Origin: Paratinospora sagittata
Taxonomy: Eukaryota; Streptophyta; Magnoliopsida; Ranunculales; Menispermaceae
Assembly: GCA_035771175.1 (NCBI GenBank)
Contig: CM069593.1
Span: 17,298,908-17,362,907 of the forward strand
Direction of reading: 5' to 3'
Length of the DNA: 64,000 nucleotides
A program made the translations under genes and the position numbers. A model generated the notes under the pieces. That model was not told the DNA's origin. It did not search any database and saw nothing but the letters and a program-made list of their open reading frames with translations. Of this stretch, positions 49,755-61,175 are shown in pieces (the first letter of the stretch is position 1; the number at the start of each line of letters is the position of its first letter).

Positions 49755-52700
49755 ATGGGTTCTACCCCAAATCGATTGTTCGATAGACAGAGAACTGTTC
49801 ATGAAATCCTTGGTGGAGGATTCGGTGAGTAAAAAAGTCTTTTTTTTTTTTTTTTGTTTCTCATTCGATCGTAATTTAAGTTTTGCTTAGTTTAGTTGAT
49901 GTATATGTTGAATATCGTGGAGAAATGTTTCTGGGCTTTATTTAATTTTGGGGGCTTTTCGAGCTAATGAATTGTTCTGTGTAATTTGTAGCTACCCATT
50001 TCAATTTGTGGGGTTTATAGAGGTTGAAGTTGAGATTTTTCTATCTTTTTTTCTGTTTTTTTTGGGTTCGTTTTTTACAGTTGCAGATGTGATGCTATGG
50101 AGAAGAAAAGATGTAACTGTGGGGATTCTTTTGGTGACACTAGCTGCGTGGGTGGTGTTTGAGAGATCTGGTTATACTCTGCTCTCCCTTGTTTCTAGTG
50201 TGCTCCTGCTTTTATTCACTATTCTTTTCATTTGGGCGAAATCTGCGGCAATTCTTAATAGGTAATTGTACAACATTCTATTGTTATATTGATGATTGCT
50301 TTTTATTTTTTTTTATTTTTTTGTCAATCTACAGTATTTATTAAATTGGATCGTCATATACATACAAATCATTCTAAAGTAACGAATCAAAAGACAAGGG
50401 CAGTCTCAACTATTGATTTCACAAATGCCCACAGCAAGGCTCAATAGGACCACAACTAGCCCCTAATAGGGCCCAACAACTCCTCACCTCACATGAGGCT
50501 AAGGAGATTTGAACCCTCCACCTTATATGAGGGGAGGTAGAAGCCTAACCGGGTGAGCTACCGATCATTGACATTGATGATTGCTATTTGCTAACATGTA
50601 AGATGTGATTTTGTGTGTCTAAGATTCAATATTCAATTTTCTTTTGTTAGTTTTTCAAGATAACGTTTCTTAGATCAATCCTCTTAAATGTTTTATATAG
50701 CATCTATGTTTTTTAAGAAGTTTCCATGGGGATCATAGATTTGCTGGCATTGTCCAGGTTTCTGTATATGATACTAATTTCGTATTTCTTTTGATGTATT
50801 GTGCATGACTTGAAGTGTCCTTTTCTTTTACGATTCTCTTCTTAAAAGCAAAGCATTATTTTCTTTGATTCATGATAACTATCTACATACACAGCTCCTC
50901 CTGAGCGAAGTTAGCCAGGCAGAGATAGTATCATATCAAGGATTCAAGATATGGCCGTTTAATTGCACAATTCAGCTCCATGATGGATTTAAGAAATCCG
51001 GAGTTAGTGTGGATTTTGTGAGTATGGTGATCGGTTATCCTTGTATATGACCTCATAGACAGTATGAGGTCGAGAAGAATTATCATTTTTACTTGTGAGG
51101 TACAGTAAAACTTCTCTATAGTGATACTCTATAAGGGAATAACCTCTACATAATCATAAAAAGTTTCGGTCCCAACTTGGGCCAATTATAAATAGGAATA
51201 ATTTTCACATTGTAATAACTTATAATTTTTCTAGGTCCCATCTTAAAGAAACTTGCCTCTACATAGTAATAGTTAACTATACATTGTGTTACAATGTATT
51301 TATAGAATTTACATTGAAAGAAAAGCATTAAAGGGAATGTAAAATTTTAGACTTTTAAAATGACTTTTCATATTCTAACACTTCCAACACTAAATAAATC
51401 TATGCACACTATTTTTTGAAACTATACTAGTTTTTTGAAACTATTCAATAATTTTCCTAAGTACAACTCTTTTAAGTTATAACCTTTTGATAGTAATAAA
51501 TTTAACTTGGTCCCAATAGTATGACTATAGAGAGGTTTTATTATACAAGGAATAAGTTCCCTGGGCCAGCAAGAGGTTAAAAAAAATGAAAAAGAGCAAG
51601 TTCCTAGGGGGACCAAAAGAAAAAGGCAAGTTACTTGAAGTTTATTATTTGAATAAAGTAAGAGAAATTCAAGGTTTTAGAAACATTTGGAATCTTTGTT
51701 ATTAGGTAATTATCAAGATTTCTTGTGAATCCAACATCCTCCAATTTATGCACAAGTTCACCTTGAATTTGAAGGTTTGGATTGCTTGAAAATGTAGCTA
51801 TCAGTTGTGCTTTCTAAAAGATATCTATCATCCTTTATAGAATCTCTGGAACTTTCCTTTCCTACTTAGCTCATGATAGCACTTTCATTGTAGTCTTCAA
51901 GTTGTGGAGAAGAAATTATTCAAATGATGCAATCTTGAACATTCAAGGGCTTGTTTTTCAATGGACATCTTTTTAAACCTGTTTTTGGGGGCTCCTTGTG
52001 CTTGTTACTAATTCCTTTTGAGACCTAACTGGACTACTTTCATTTTGCTTTCTTGCTTTTCTACCCTTGAATAAAGTACTAATCAGAATGTATTATTTCT
52101 TATCTGATTAACAAGCAAATATTAAACAGTGAGCTTATTATTTAAATTGCTCCTGAATTCAGGCCACCTCCACCTCTACCAGATATGCACATCTCAGAAG
52201 AAGTGATAAATGATGTAGCAGCTTTTATCCGATCTCATATGAACTCGTTGCTCTCTGTTTCTCGGGACATTTCCTTGGGGAAGGACTCAAAACTCTTTCT
52301 CAAAGTAGCTGCATGTTTCTGGCTGATCTCAGTTGTTGGTAGTTGGACTGATTTCCCTACTTTGGGCTACACTTGTAAGTTTATCTGACTTTGCTTAATA
52401 ATTGATGTTTTCTGTGAAAATAGTAGAAATCTTAACTCAACTCAACTAAACCTTTTTTCAACTACATGGGGTCGACTACATGAATCTATTTCCTCTACTC
52501 TGTTTTATCAAAGGTTAAGTCCGCATTTATATTATCTATGTCAATATTATTTTAGGTCTTCCTCTACCTATATTGAAAGTTGTAGAAATCGATGCATATA
52601 ATTCATGAACAGAAGAATTATAAATAGAAAGAGGTATCGATTATTAGAAGGATTGGAATTGACCAAATTTCTTCATTTGCTAGTAGCAAAAATGCTTTTA

Positions 52701-52917
52701 TTTCCTTCATTATATTACTTATTTTAGTATTTATCACACTTTTGTGGCAGGCCTTTTTATTGTTCTTACTGTTCCAGCACTGTATGACAAATATGAGGAT
52801 CAAATAGACAGATATTTGCTAATGGTATACAGAGAATCGCAGAGATTATATGTGAGGCTAGATGCAGAATATCTCAGCAGAATCAGAAAATTGATAGAGA
52901 AGAGGAAACTGGACTGA
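49755..52917 (+). CDS. RTNLB: Reticulon-like protein B
   Basis: Four exons, 49755-49824, 50081-50261, 52163-52374 and 52751-52917, join in phase to 209 residues. The reticulon homology domain begins VADVMLWRRKDVTVGILLV and contains two long hydrophobic hairpins (residues about 34-75 and 120-160) separated by a soluble loop; the end YDKYEDQIDRYL is typical. Reticulons wedge into the ER membrane and shape its tubules; both ends face the cytosol. The N-terminus is short (about 23 residues), as in the small RTNLB subgroup. Intron 2 (1.9 kb) hosts a SINE and a MITE. Confidence 0.94.
50301..50572 (-). mobile_element. tRNA-derived SINE with perfect 13 bp target duplication
   Basis: ATTGATGATTGCT flanks it at 50288-50300 and 50573-50585. 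The minus-strand 5' end has an A box (GGTAGCTCACCCGGTTAGGC) and B box (GGTTCAAATCTCC); the 3' tail appears as T-rich sequence at 50301-50322. It lies in RTNLB intron 2 and looks young. Confidence 0.92.
51101..51545. mobile_element. MITE with TACAGTAAAACTTCTCTATAG-type ends
   Basis: The left end TACAGTAAAACTTCTCTATA is mirrored at the right end, where the reverse complement reads TATAATAAAACCTCTCTATA. The interior is AT-rich with further CTCTATA motifs and no coding frame. Such ends are widespread among plant MITEs. Confidence 0.75.
52430..52600 (-). mobile_element. RTE-type LINE 3' fragment in RTNLB intron 3
   Basis: AACTCAACTCAACTAAACC, then ACTACATGGGGTCGACTACA and GAATCTATTTCC are the reverse complement of the RTE LINE tail seen at 36000-36056. 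Only the terminal part is recognisable. Confidence 0.55.
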
Positions 52918-53868
52918 TTGATTTCTTTTTCTGTGTTCATTTTTGTTTTCTGGTGTGTTGGCAAATGCATCTGCTGCTGTTCTATTGTTTCTTTTTTCTT
53001 TTTCTTTTTCTTTTTTTAACATTTCAATGCCGCAGCTTCATGGTTTATCTTAAAGGCTGTGCTTCAATTTCGATTTGTGAGCTGAGGTTTGAGGGAGATG
53101 CAATTCATACTGAGCATATACAATTGTGAAATTGTCATAAACAATACAATGAAATACGCATGACCAGATATTTTGGCATTTGGATATGCAGCTAATTCAG
53201 CTCATCCTGTTAGTTCTAAACATTACCCAGTTTGAATGTTTCATTTCTTTCAGTAGTACCCTATGACACAATGTACGTAAGAGTTGATGTTGTAGTTCTG
53301 CTGCTAGTTATTTTCATATTTTTGCACAAAGTATCAATAACTACCCTCTTACATCAATAAAATGAAATTTGAAGGTTTTCTTTTGCCACCTCTGTTATGG
53401 AAACATGAGTTCCCTCCAATACAAGTGATTTCAACTATGAGTGAAGATATTGGCCCTTCTTGAATTTACAGTTGAACTGGAGAACCAAACAAAGGATCCA
53501 GGAGTATAAAGAAAAAGTAAGAAATGGCGTGCTCTATATGTTAAACAATGCCAATTGCTGCAACAAGAGGGTGGGCGCACATATTTACATGAGTGGTGAC
53601 AATGCATGTTCCTTTGGTTCTGCTTAATATAACAAGCTAATAAGTATACAAACCTTCATACCTGCATCCATAAGCCATTAAATAAAATCAACAGAAATTT
53701 CCCGAGTGTTATAGGCATGAAAATCTTTATATATAAATGTCAGCAGATAACTACATAGAACTTAGATACACCATACAGCAATCTCACTAAGATATTGATT
53801 GGAAAATGACTAAAGCAACAAGGTTCTTATGTTTTCTGTCCTGAATGCAGAAACAGGATGAGAGATGA
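52918..53868. other. Convergent 3' region between RTNLB and ARM-like genes
   Basis: Presumed 3' UTRs and spacer; no exon supported. Confidence 0.5.
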
Positions 53869-56800
53869 TCAACTCAGTTTGGAACATCTAAGTTCGAAAT
53901 CACTAAATGATATGCTGACAATTCGATCATATTTATAAGATTTTCTCACAATATGCTCTCTGCAGTTCTGTTGAAAACTCACAAGGAGGAGGAAAGGATT
54001 TACCATAGTTGCGTTTTCTCTAGAGAAGGTTGGGGCAAGAGAACTCAAGTTTGGATCGTCCCTATGCTTGCCCCAAGCTGCTTCAAACTGCAGGCCCTTG
54101 CATCTTTTTAACAGTAAGTAGGTAAGTCATTTGGTCGAGAAACATATACAGTTACATGTCTTAGTTATAGCCACGTTTTAAATAAATTTAGTAAACATCT
54201 TACTTCTGGAGCGAGATTAGTATCTGAAGAATTTTGTTACGGATATCTTCACGCCCCATTCTTAATGCTGCTTCTTTGTATGCAACTATGAGCTCATCAA
54301 TCAGTCTGGGCAAAAAGATGAGAAATTGTAAAATTCAAAAACCCCAGCAGAATCACAGTTCATGAAGAAAGTAGAATGTCGGGCAATTTCACAGTAATTA
54401 TGGTAAAGAAGTGAGTCAATGAATAAGCAAGAAGCACAAGTGGGCATCAAAGATCTATAAGATATCTTGGGACGGATGACAATACTTAGTGTATATTTTG
54501 CAATTTTCATTTATAAATTTGTCCAAGTTTTGGGAGAATATAAAATTCAAGATATTTTTAAGTACATAATTAAATGATGTTCCTTTTTATGGCATAAATA
54601 TTGTTATCACCAATTGAGAAATAATTCATGAACCATTAGGCTCAGAAGAATCTCTCATAAGATCCGTTCATTTAATTTAAAACAACTGCATGTAATATGC
54701 AATTTGTGCATGATTCATACAATAACCAGGTGGAAAGTAAACTGAGATCCTGACAGGGTTGACACTTTCCTCAAAGCATCCTATGATATCCTTAGTAATT
54801 TATGCTTTCCTATAGTTTTTGATAGCTAATACTCATTTATAGAAATGTAGACCCGAGGCAAGTTGGACAAGAATGTTAACCATAACCTGAATAGCCATCT
54901 GAAAGGCCATGAGGTAAAACACAGCTAAGACAAAATTCATTAAAGGGGAAAATCAACAATGTTTTGCAATGATATAACCTGATTGTGCAGCTTACCTTTC
55001 AATATAAGGGCTGTTTCTGATCCATGTTAACTTTATAATTGTGTGTATTCGTTCAAGAACCTGCAAGACCATGACAAGAGTTTTTATTTTGTGTGCCAAC
55101 ATTGCAGGAAAAATGAACTAGCCTATTTCTATGGATCAAAACAAGGGAGGAGGAAATTTCTTCACTAATAGACAAAGAAATGATGGTTTACTGTTTTATG
55201 TAAATTTCCCTTATTAATTTTCTAACTCTTTTAGTGTCTTACTAGCCTAAATAATTTATCCTACAAATAACAAAGCATTATATATCTACTAACTGTATAT
55301 AAAAAAGGAAGGATAAGCCAAGCTTTTTATAACAACCACTTCTATGCTGTTAGTTAGCTACATTCACCATCATAAAGTATGTTTTTCTTTCTTAATTTTC
55401 TAATTAACTATTTCAGATCTTTGTTCAGCCATTAACTGTTAATAGCAATTTGATTTATAAATGTTATTACTACAACATAAAAAGATGAAAGATGACAACT
55501 GCAAGGATATATTTCAATACCAGAAGAATTGTCTTATCATCATCTGAATGCATCCACTGAAACAGAAGTGGAAAAATACGCCTAAAATGGGCTAGCAAGA
55601 CAAGCCCCATGCAATCAAAAATAGGATCAATTAATTCAAGCCACGCAGTATAGCGTTCTTTGTTCCTAGGAGAGCGCTCCAAGTGATTTAACATCTCATT
55701 CATAATCTTCTCAAACCTAAACAAAAAGCAAGCGATGTTAAAATCAACCAAATTTCAATCAAAATCAACCAACAATGAATGCCAAGGTCTAAAAAACTTA
55801 GTAGAATGGTGAGGTCAAAGACAGTAGAACTTAACATAGAACATCACTTGCAACCATAACTTTCCACAAACACAGATAGAACATACCATGAGCTACGTGG
55901 ATTCTTCCGCAGGATAGAACTCAACATGAGTACTGACATCTCAACTACATGATGCCATAGCTCATCATCACAGGCTATATTTCTGCAGCATACATCGAGG
56001 ATCACATCCTCATACCAACCCAGTTCAGCAGTATTTACATTCTTTGCAAGATGTATAAAACTAACCATACCCTGGCCCTGAAGTAATAGATAAATAATCA
56101 TGTTATTGCTATAATTATCAGGAAATGACCCAGTTCTAATATATGAAAATGGAACTCATTCATGCCTGCTTATTCATGTAAACTAAAAGATAATTTCAAG
56201 GTCTAGAACCATAACAATTATGGAAGTGGGAAAATCATATCACAGAAACATCTCATTGGTCCAGTATCGATAGGTATGATAGATATGTATCTCATACAAG
56301 TTTTTCTTCAGAAATCAGAGATTGTATTCAATTGCAAAACATTTGCAAGGGACAATGTTGATCATTAGAACCCCACCAGGTAAAGAAGGAAAACTCATGC
56401 TAATTGGTCCAAATTATACACTGAAAAGAAACTCTTTTAAGTTTTTCTGAAACAAAACAAGAACAAATGATACATACTTTAACTGCAGGAGACCAATGAT
56501 CCAGAGCTACCAATGCACAAGGGATTACAAGAGAGCATAATTTCCCTAAATTAGGGTGATGTACCTGAAAGTCAAAGTACACCACAATCATCATCTGACC
56601 TTCATCACCATCAAATTCTAACTAAACCATCACTCTCCAAACTTACACTACCTGTGTAACAAACCATCTAAACTGATGAGCAGCCACAATTGCATAAGCA
56701 ACTGGAGTCCTTGCAGAAGCAGCAGATATCTCATCACCATCAGCTGCAGCATCAATTGCACTTTCTTTGATAGTTGCGTTCAGTAATGGCAACACTTCAG

Positions 56801-57286
56801 GCATCAACTCCACCAGTAACTTCTCCTCATCAGACGTCAAATCAAATTCCACACCGGATTCACCAATCTTCCCCGACTCCACTTCATGTAAATTGCAGAG
56901 AAAAACCCTAGAGACCTCTTTGAAAGCCTTTTTTGCTAAAATAGAAAGATCTCTAGGAATCCAAGAGAGCTTTTCAACTTCGGCAGATGCCAATGCAGCA
57001 CATAGCAAACAAAAATCCCTAATCTCCGGTCTGATCTCTTTTTCAGAACTCCTATCAGGTAGTAATGATTCTAGCATCGATTTTACAGAGACATTACTTC
57101 CTTCCGGAGGATAATACCTCGTTTTCGACAATAAATCTCGAATTGGTTCCGATAACCTAATTACATACAACAATTAAATCCCAAATTGAGCTTAGCGCAT
57201 ATAGAAACGAAAGCTAATCGAGATATAAAGAGAGAGAAAGATTACCGTAAGAGATCGCGACGTATAACTGAGGAAAATTCCGCCAT
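53869..57286 (-). CDS. ARM-repeat-like protein resembling Arabidopsis At2g39910
   Basis: Eight exons fit in phase: 57286-57246, 57156-56652, 56564-56478, 56077-55887, 55716-55521, 55060-54996, 54305-54204 and 54103-53869, giving 473 residues. It begins MAEFSSVIRRDLLRLSEPIRDLL and consists mostly of amphipathic helices of the ARM/HEAT type, for example VIPCALVALDHWSPAVK and GLVLLAHFRRIFPLLFQWM. No catalytic motif is visible, and I know no function for this conserved plant family; the comparison with At2g39910 is from memory. The start codon lies 178 bp from the PPR gene on the other strand. The last exon has an uncommon, less conserved-looking tail. Confidence 0.8.
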
Positions 57287-57464
57287 TTTCGACTTCCTTT
57301 GATTTTCGCCTTTGATAAAACGCTGGTTGTGCGTACTTCGTGTTTGAGTTGCAAAACCGCCCTAAAATCTTATTCGAATTCGAATGATGCTTGAATTTAC
57401 CATTTTGACCCTCACGCTCTCATGCTTGAAGCTACTACTATGATCTTCCATCGTTCTGAACAAG
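57287..57464. promoter_or_regulatory. Short bidirectional promoter region
   Basis: Only 178 bp separate the two divergent start codons (ARM-like minus, PPR plus), so both leaders and core promoters must lie within or overlap this interval or the neighbouring coding sequence. No TATA box in a convincing place was seen. Confidence 0.6.
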
Positions 57465-60362
57465 ATGCAACGATTCTTGAAATCTCTACACAGGAGCTTC
57501 TGCTCATGGCAATACTACCAAGAATCTCTTCACGAGAAGCTTTCACGGTTATCCATGGAAGGCAGACTCAACGAAGCTATCTCGATTCTTCGCAATTCCT
57601 CCGCTCGGGGAGAATGGTACCAAGGGAATACAGAAATTTACGTTTCACTAATCCGTTCGTGCATCAGACACGAAGCTTTTGCACAAGGACGAGAGATTCA
57701 TAGACATATTAAGGAATATGAGATTGAACCTAATGTGATTTTGCAGAACAATATAATGATGATGTATTCGAAATGTGGGGAGGTTGCGCTCGCACGCCAA
57801 GTGTTTGATGAAATGACTGAGAGAAACTTGTTCTCTTGGACTGCAGTTGTTGGGGCTTATACTAACAGCGGTGAAGCAAACAAGGCATTTGAATTATTTG
57901 AGAAAATGATATTGTCGGGTACTAGAGCTGATCACTTCCTTTACCCAATTGTTTTGAAATCTTGTGCGGGAATTAAGTCCTTGAGAAGAGGGCAAAGGGT
58001 TCATGCTGATGTTTTGAGAAGTGGGTTTCAATGGGATTTGGTGGTGATGAATTCTCTTATAGACATGTATGCTAAATGTGAAAGTTTGAGAGACGCGGAG
58101 AGAGTATTTGACGAAATGGGTATGAGAGATATTTTTACATGGACTAGCATGATTGTTGGGTATGTGCAAATGGGTCATAGTTTAGAAGCATTGGAACTGT
58201 TCAAAGAAATGATGCTTTCGGGTGTTGTACCTGGTTCAGCTACTTTTGCAGGAATTTTGCCTGTTTTCTCCAACTGGGGCTGTTTGGAACTTGCAAAGCA
58301 GATTCATGGGTTGTTGGTTGTTTTTGGGTGTGATTTTGATAGATTTGTTGGGACTGCCCTGGTTGATATGTATGCAAATTGTAAGGGTTTGGGGTACGGT
58401 AAGTTGATCTTTAATAGAATGAAGGAGAAGGATATAGTTTGCTGGAATACAGTGATCAAGGGCTATGCTCAAGTGGAGCTTTTTGATGAGGCAATTGAGT
58501 TGTTGAAGTATATGCAAATAGATGGTATTAATCCAAATAAAACAACTTGGGAATGCATTATTCCGCAGTTTCTGCAGAGTGGAATGTCCATTCATTGTGT
58601 TCTTAACCTGATTAATCAATTCGGTCTGAAACAAAATGTAGTATCCGTAGCATTGTTAGATCAGCTTTGTGAATGTATGGAAGAAAAAGAACAGGTAAAG
58701 GAACTTCATCAATTACTGAATAGCAGTTCAGATCTATCTGGCAGTCATGTGACTTCTAGCCTCATAAAAATGTACTCAAAATTTGCTGATGTTGAAGCTG
58801 CTCAAGAAGTATTCAATTCCAAAGAAGCAAAATACTTGGATTGTTGGAACTCCATGATTGCCTGCTGTGCTCAAAATAAGCAAACAGATAAAGCATTGGA
58901 ATGTTTCAATCTGATGCAGAAGGAAGGTTTAGAACCCAATTTGCTCAGCTGGAACACTCTGATTGCCGGGCTTGTTGATGCCAGTGACCATGTCGCGGCT
59001 CTCGAGATTTTTACTGAAATGAAATGGGCAAACCAAAAACCAGATTCCACAACTTTTGAAACCATTCTTCCAATAATTGGAAGTATTACATGTTTGATGA
59101 CAGGAAAGCAGTTACAGAATGTGTTTCTCAGAAATGAGCTTGAGATGAGCAGATTTGCCTGCACCACCTTCATCAACATGTGTAGCAATTGTGGAGATTT
59201 AGCTTATGCCATCAAGCTTTTTGAGTATATAAAAGATAAGGACTTAGCTTCATGGAATGCAATTATTTCAGGTCTTGCGAGGAATGGATTTCTCGATGAA
59301 GCTGCAAAAATCTTCAATCAAATGAAAATGTCAGGTTTGAAAGGAAATGTAATCACTTGGACTGCACTGGTTTCAGGTTATGCGCAGAACGGACAAGTCG
59401 ATGAAAGTCTAAGGCATTTCCGCGAACTTCAATTCAAAGGACTAAGCCCTAATTCTACCACAATTGCTAGCATACTACCAGCTTGTGCACATTCAGCAAC
59501 ATTATTCCATGGAAAATCCATCCATGGTTACATCTTAAGAAGTGGGCTTGGCTATGAAGACTTGTTTGTCACAAATGCTCTCATGGGCATGTATGTTAAA
59601 TGTGGAATCATGGAGTACGCAGAGAAAGTGTTCAGGAGAGCACATCGAAGGGATGTTGTTTCATGGAACACAATGATTCATGGATTTGCCATTCATGGGC
59701 AAGCCAAAACTGCACTCACCATGTTTGATCAAATGTTGGAAGAAAATACAACTCCAAATGGGGTTACATTTATAGGGGTTCTTAATGCCTGTAGCCATGC
59801 TGGTTTGATTGATCAGGGATGGAAACAGTTCAATAGCATGGAGTCAAAGTATGGAATAATTCCCAGTGGAAAGCACTATGCATGCATGGTTGATCTCTTG
59901 GGACGTGGTGGGCGTTTCAAGGATGTTAAAGATTTCATCGTTCAGATGCCTCTACAACCTACAGCGAGCCTTTGGGGCGCTGTGGTTTCAACTTGCAAGA
60001 TCTATGGGAATGTGGAGATGGCTGAGTATGCGGCAAACCGGCTTATTGAACTACAGCCTGATAGTCCAGGGAATTATGTGGTGTTATCAAATATATATGC
60101 TACAGCAGGGAGATGGAATGATGTTGATTTGGTGAGGAAGATGATGGTTGAAAGGGGAATTAGGAAGTTGCCAGGGTGCAGTTGGATTGAGACTGGTAGC
60201 TCCTCCGTTCGTGCATTTACAGTTGAGAATCTGGAAAACCAGGAAATGGAAGAAATAAATAGAGTATTAAGAGATTTAGCTGCTGTGATGATGGAGGAAG
60301 GGTATGCTCATGATATACCAGATTTTGGAGATGACAATAGAATGTTAATTGCTTCTACATAA
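57465..60362 (+). CDS. PLS-class pentatricopeptide repeat protein, E/E+ type
   Basis: A single intronless frame of 965 residues, typical of plant PPR genes. The Arg-rich, Ser-containing N-terminus (MQRFLKSLHRSFCSW) suggests import into mitochondria or plastids. About twenty PPR motifs of alternating P, L and S type follow, for example VFDEMTERNLFSWTAVVGAY and LIDMYAKC. The end has the E-motif GCSWIE and an E+ like stretch, but no DYW cytidine deaminase domain; it stops at DFGDDNRMLIAST. PLS proteins with E domains bind organelle RNA and usually guide C-to-U editing, recruiting a DYW partner. The target RNA cannot be read from this sequence here. ATG 57465 is the first in-frame ATG. Confidence 0.95.
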   Translation: MQRFLKSLHRSFCSWQYYQESLHEKLSRLSMEGRLNEAISILRNSSARGEWYQGNTEIYVSLIRSCIRHEAFAQGREIHRHIKEYEIEPNVILQNNIMMMYSKCGEVALARQVFDEMTERNLFSWTAVVGAYTNSGEANKAFELFEKMILSGTRADHFLYPIVLKSCAGIKSLRRGQRVHADVLRSGFQWDLVVMNSLIDMYAKCESLRDAERVFDEMGMRDIFTWTSMIVGYVQMGHSLEALELFKEMMLSGVVPGSATFAGILPVFSNWGCLELAKQIHGLLVVFGCDFDRFVGTALVDMYANCKGLGYGKLIFNRMKEKDIVCWNTVIKGYAQVELFDEAIELLKYMQIDGINPNKTTWECIIPQFLQSGMSIHCVLNLINQFGLKQNVVSVALLDQLCECMEEKEQVKELHQLLNSSSDLSGSHVTSSLIKMYSKFADVEAAQEVFNSKEAKYLDCWNSMIACCAQNKQTDKALECFNLMQKEGLEPNLLSWNTLIAGLVDASDHVAALEIFTEMKWANQKPDSTTFETILPIIGSITCLMTGKQLQNVFLRNELEMSRFACTTFINMCSNCGDLAYAIKLFEYIKDKDLASWNAIISGLARNGFLDEAAKIFNQMKMSGLKGNVITWTALVSGYAQNGQVDESLRHFRELQFKGLSPNSTTIASILPACAHSATLFHGKSIHGYILRSGLGYEDLFVTNALMGMYVKCGIMEYAEKVFRRAHRRDVVSWNTMIHGFAIHGQAKTALTMFDQMLEENTTPNGVTFIGVLNACSHAGLIDQGWKQFNSMESKYGIIPSGKHYACMVDLLGRGGRFKDVKDFIVQMPLQPTASLWGAVVSTCKIYGNVEMAEYAANRLIELQPDSPGNYVVLSNIYATAGRWNDVDLVRKMMVERGIRKLPGCSWIETGSSSVRAFTVENLENQEMEEINRVLRDLAAVMMEEGYAHDIPDFGDDNRMLIAST

Positions 60363-61175
60363 AGCCCAAAGAGATGCAGAAGGAAACAAAAGGATTAGAA
60401 GACCTGAAGATTGATCTTTTGTGTCTGTTTTGACAGCTTAAGTTGAAAAGCCAGAGTTGAATAGATCCTAACTTTTGTAACAGTTTTCCATACAGATAGA
60501 TATTAGTTGACAGAAAACGAGGAAAGTGAGATAGAATTGTGATTTATTGTACTAAGTACTCAACCAAGTTTGAATTTACAAATATTAGCATTATTCTTTC
60601 ATCGATCCTCAGGAATGTGTTCCCTTTGTAATTGAGAGGAGTTTCAATCCAGTGAAAATGCAGGGGGGTTTTTTCACAAGAAGGGGGATGATCAGTCATA
60701 ATGGTACTCGTACCACTGCACCAATGCAAAAATTGGCAAATTCATTAAAAGAAAGCCACAGCTGCAACTAAAACAATTCAACAAAGCCTTTTCTCAACTT
60801 GAAAAACTCAAGAAAAGAACAAAGCCTCAACTAAAAAACATAATTCATTTATTCAAAACTCAAAAGATGAAAGCGGTGAGTTCATATTTAAATCTCAATA
60901 CAGACGACAACACATGACATAAGAAGCAAAATTCTAAATTGCTTCCATACCCAGATTCAACACATCCAGTACAATATGGATGCTCCCCCCACGACAGAGA
61001 CAGCCGGAAGTAATGAATGTCCGGTATCAGTGAACAAGCACAGCACAAACTCATCACAAGGAGGAGACCATACCCAACTGTAGGATTTTGCCAGTGTTCC
61101 CATTCTGCCGTTTATAGCGCTGTTTTGCTGTTTCCCTGTAACAGTATTTGAAAGAGATCCTACAGGTCAGGTCCT
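60363..61175. other. Convergent 3' region between PPR and HAKAI genes
   Basis: Presumed 3' UTRs of both genes. No other feature supported. Confidence 0.5.
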
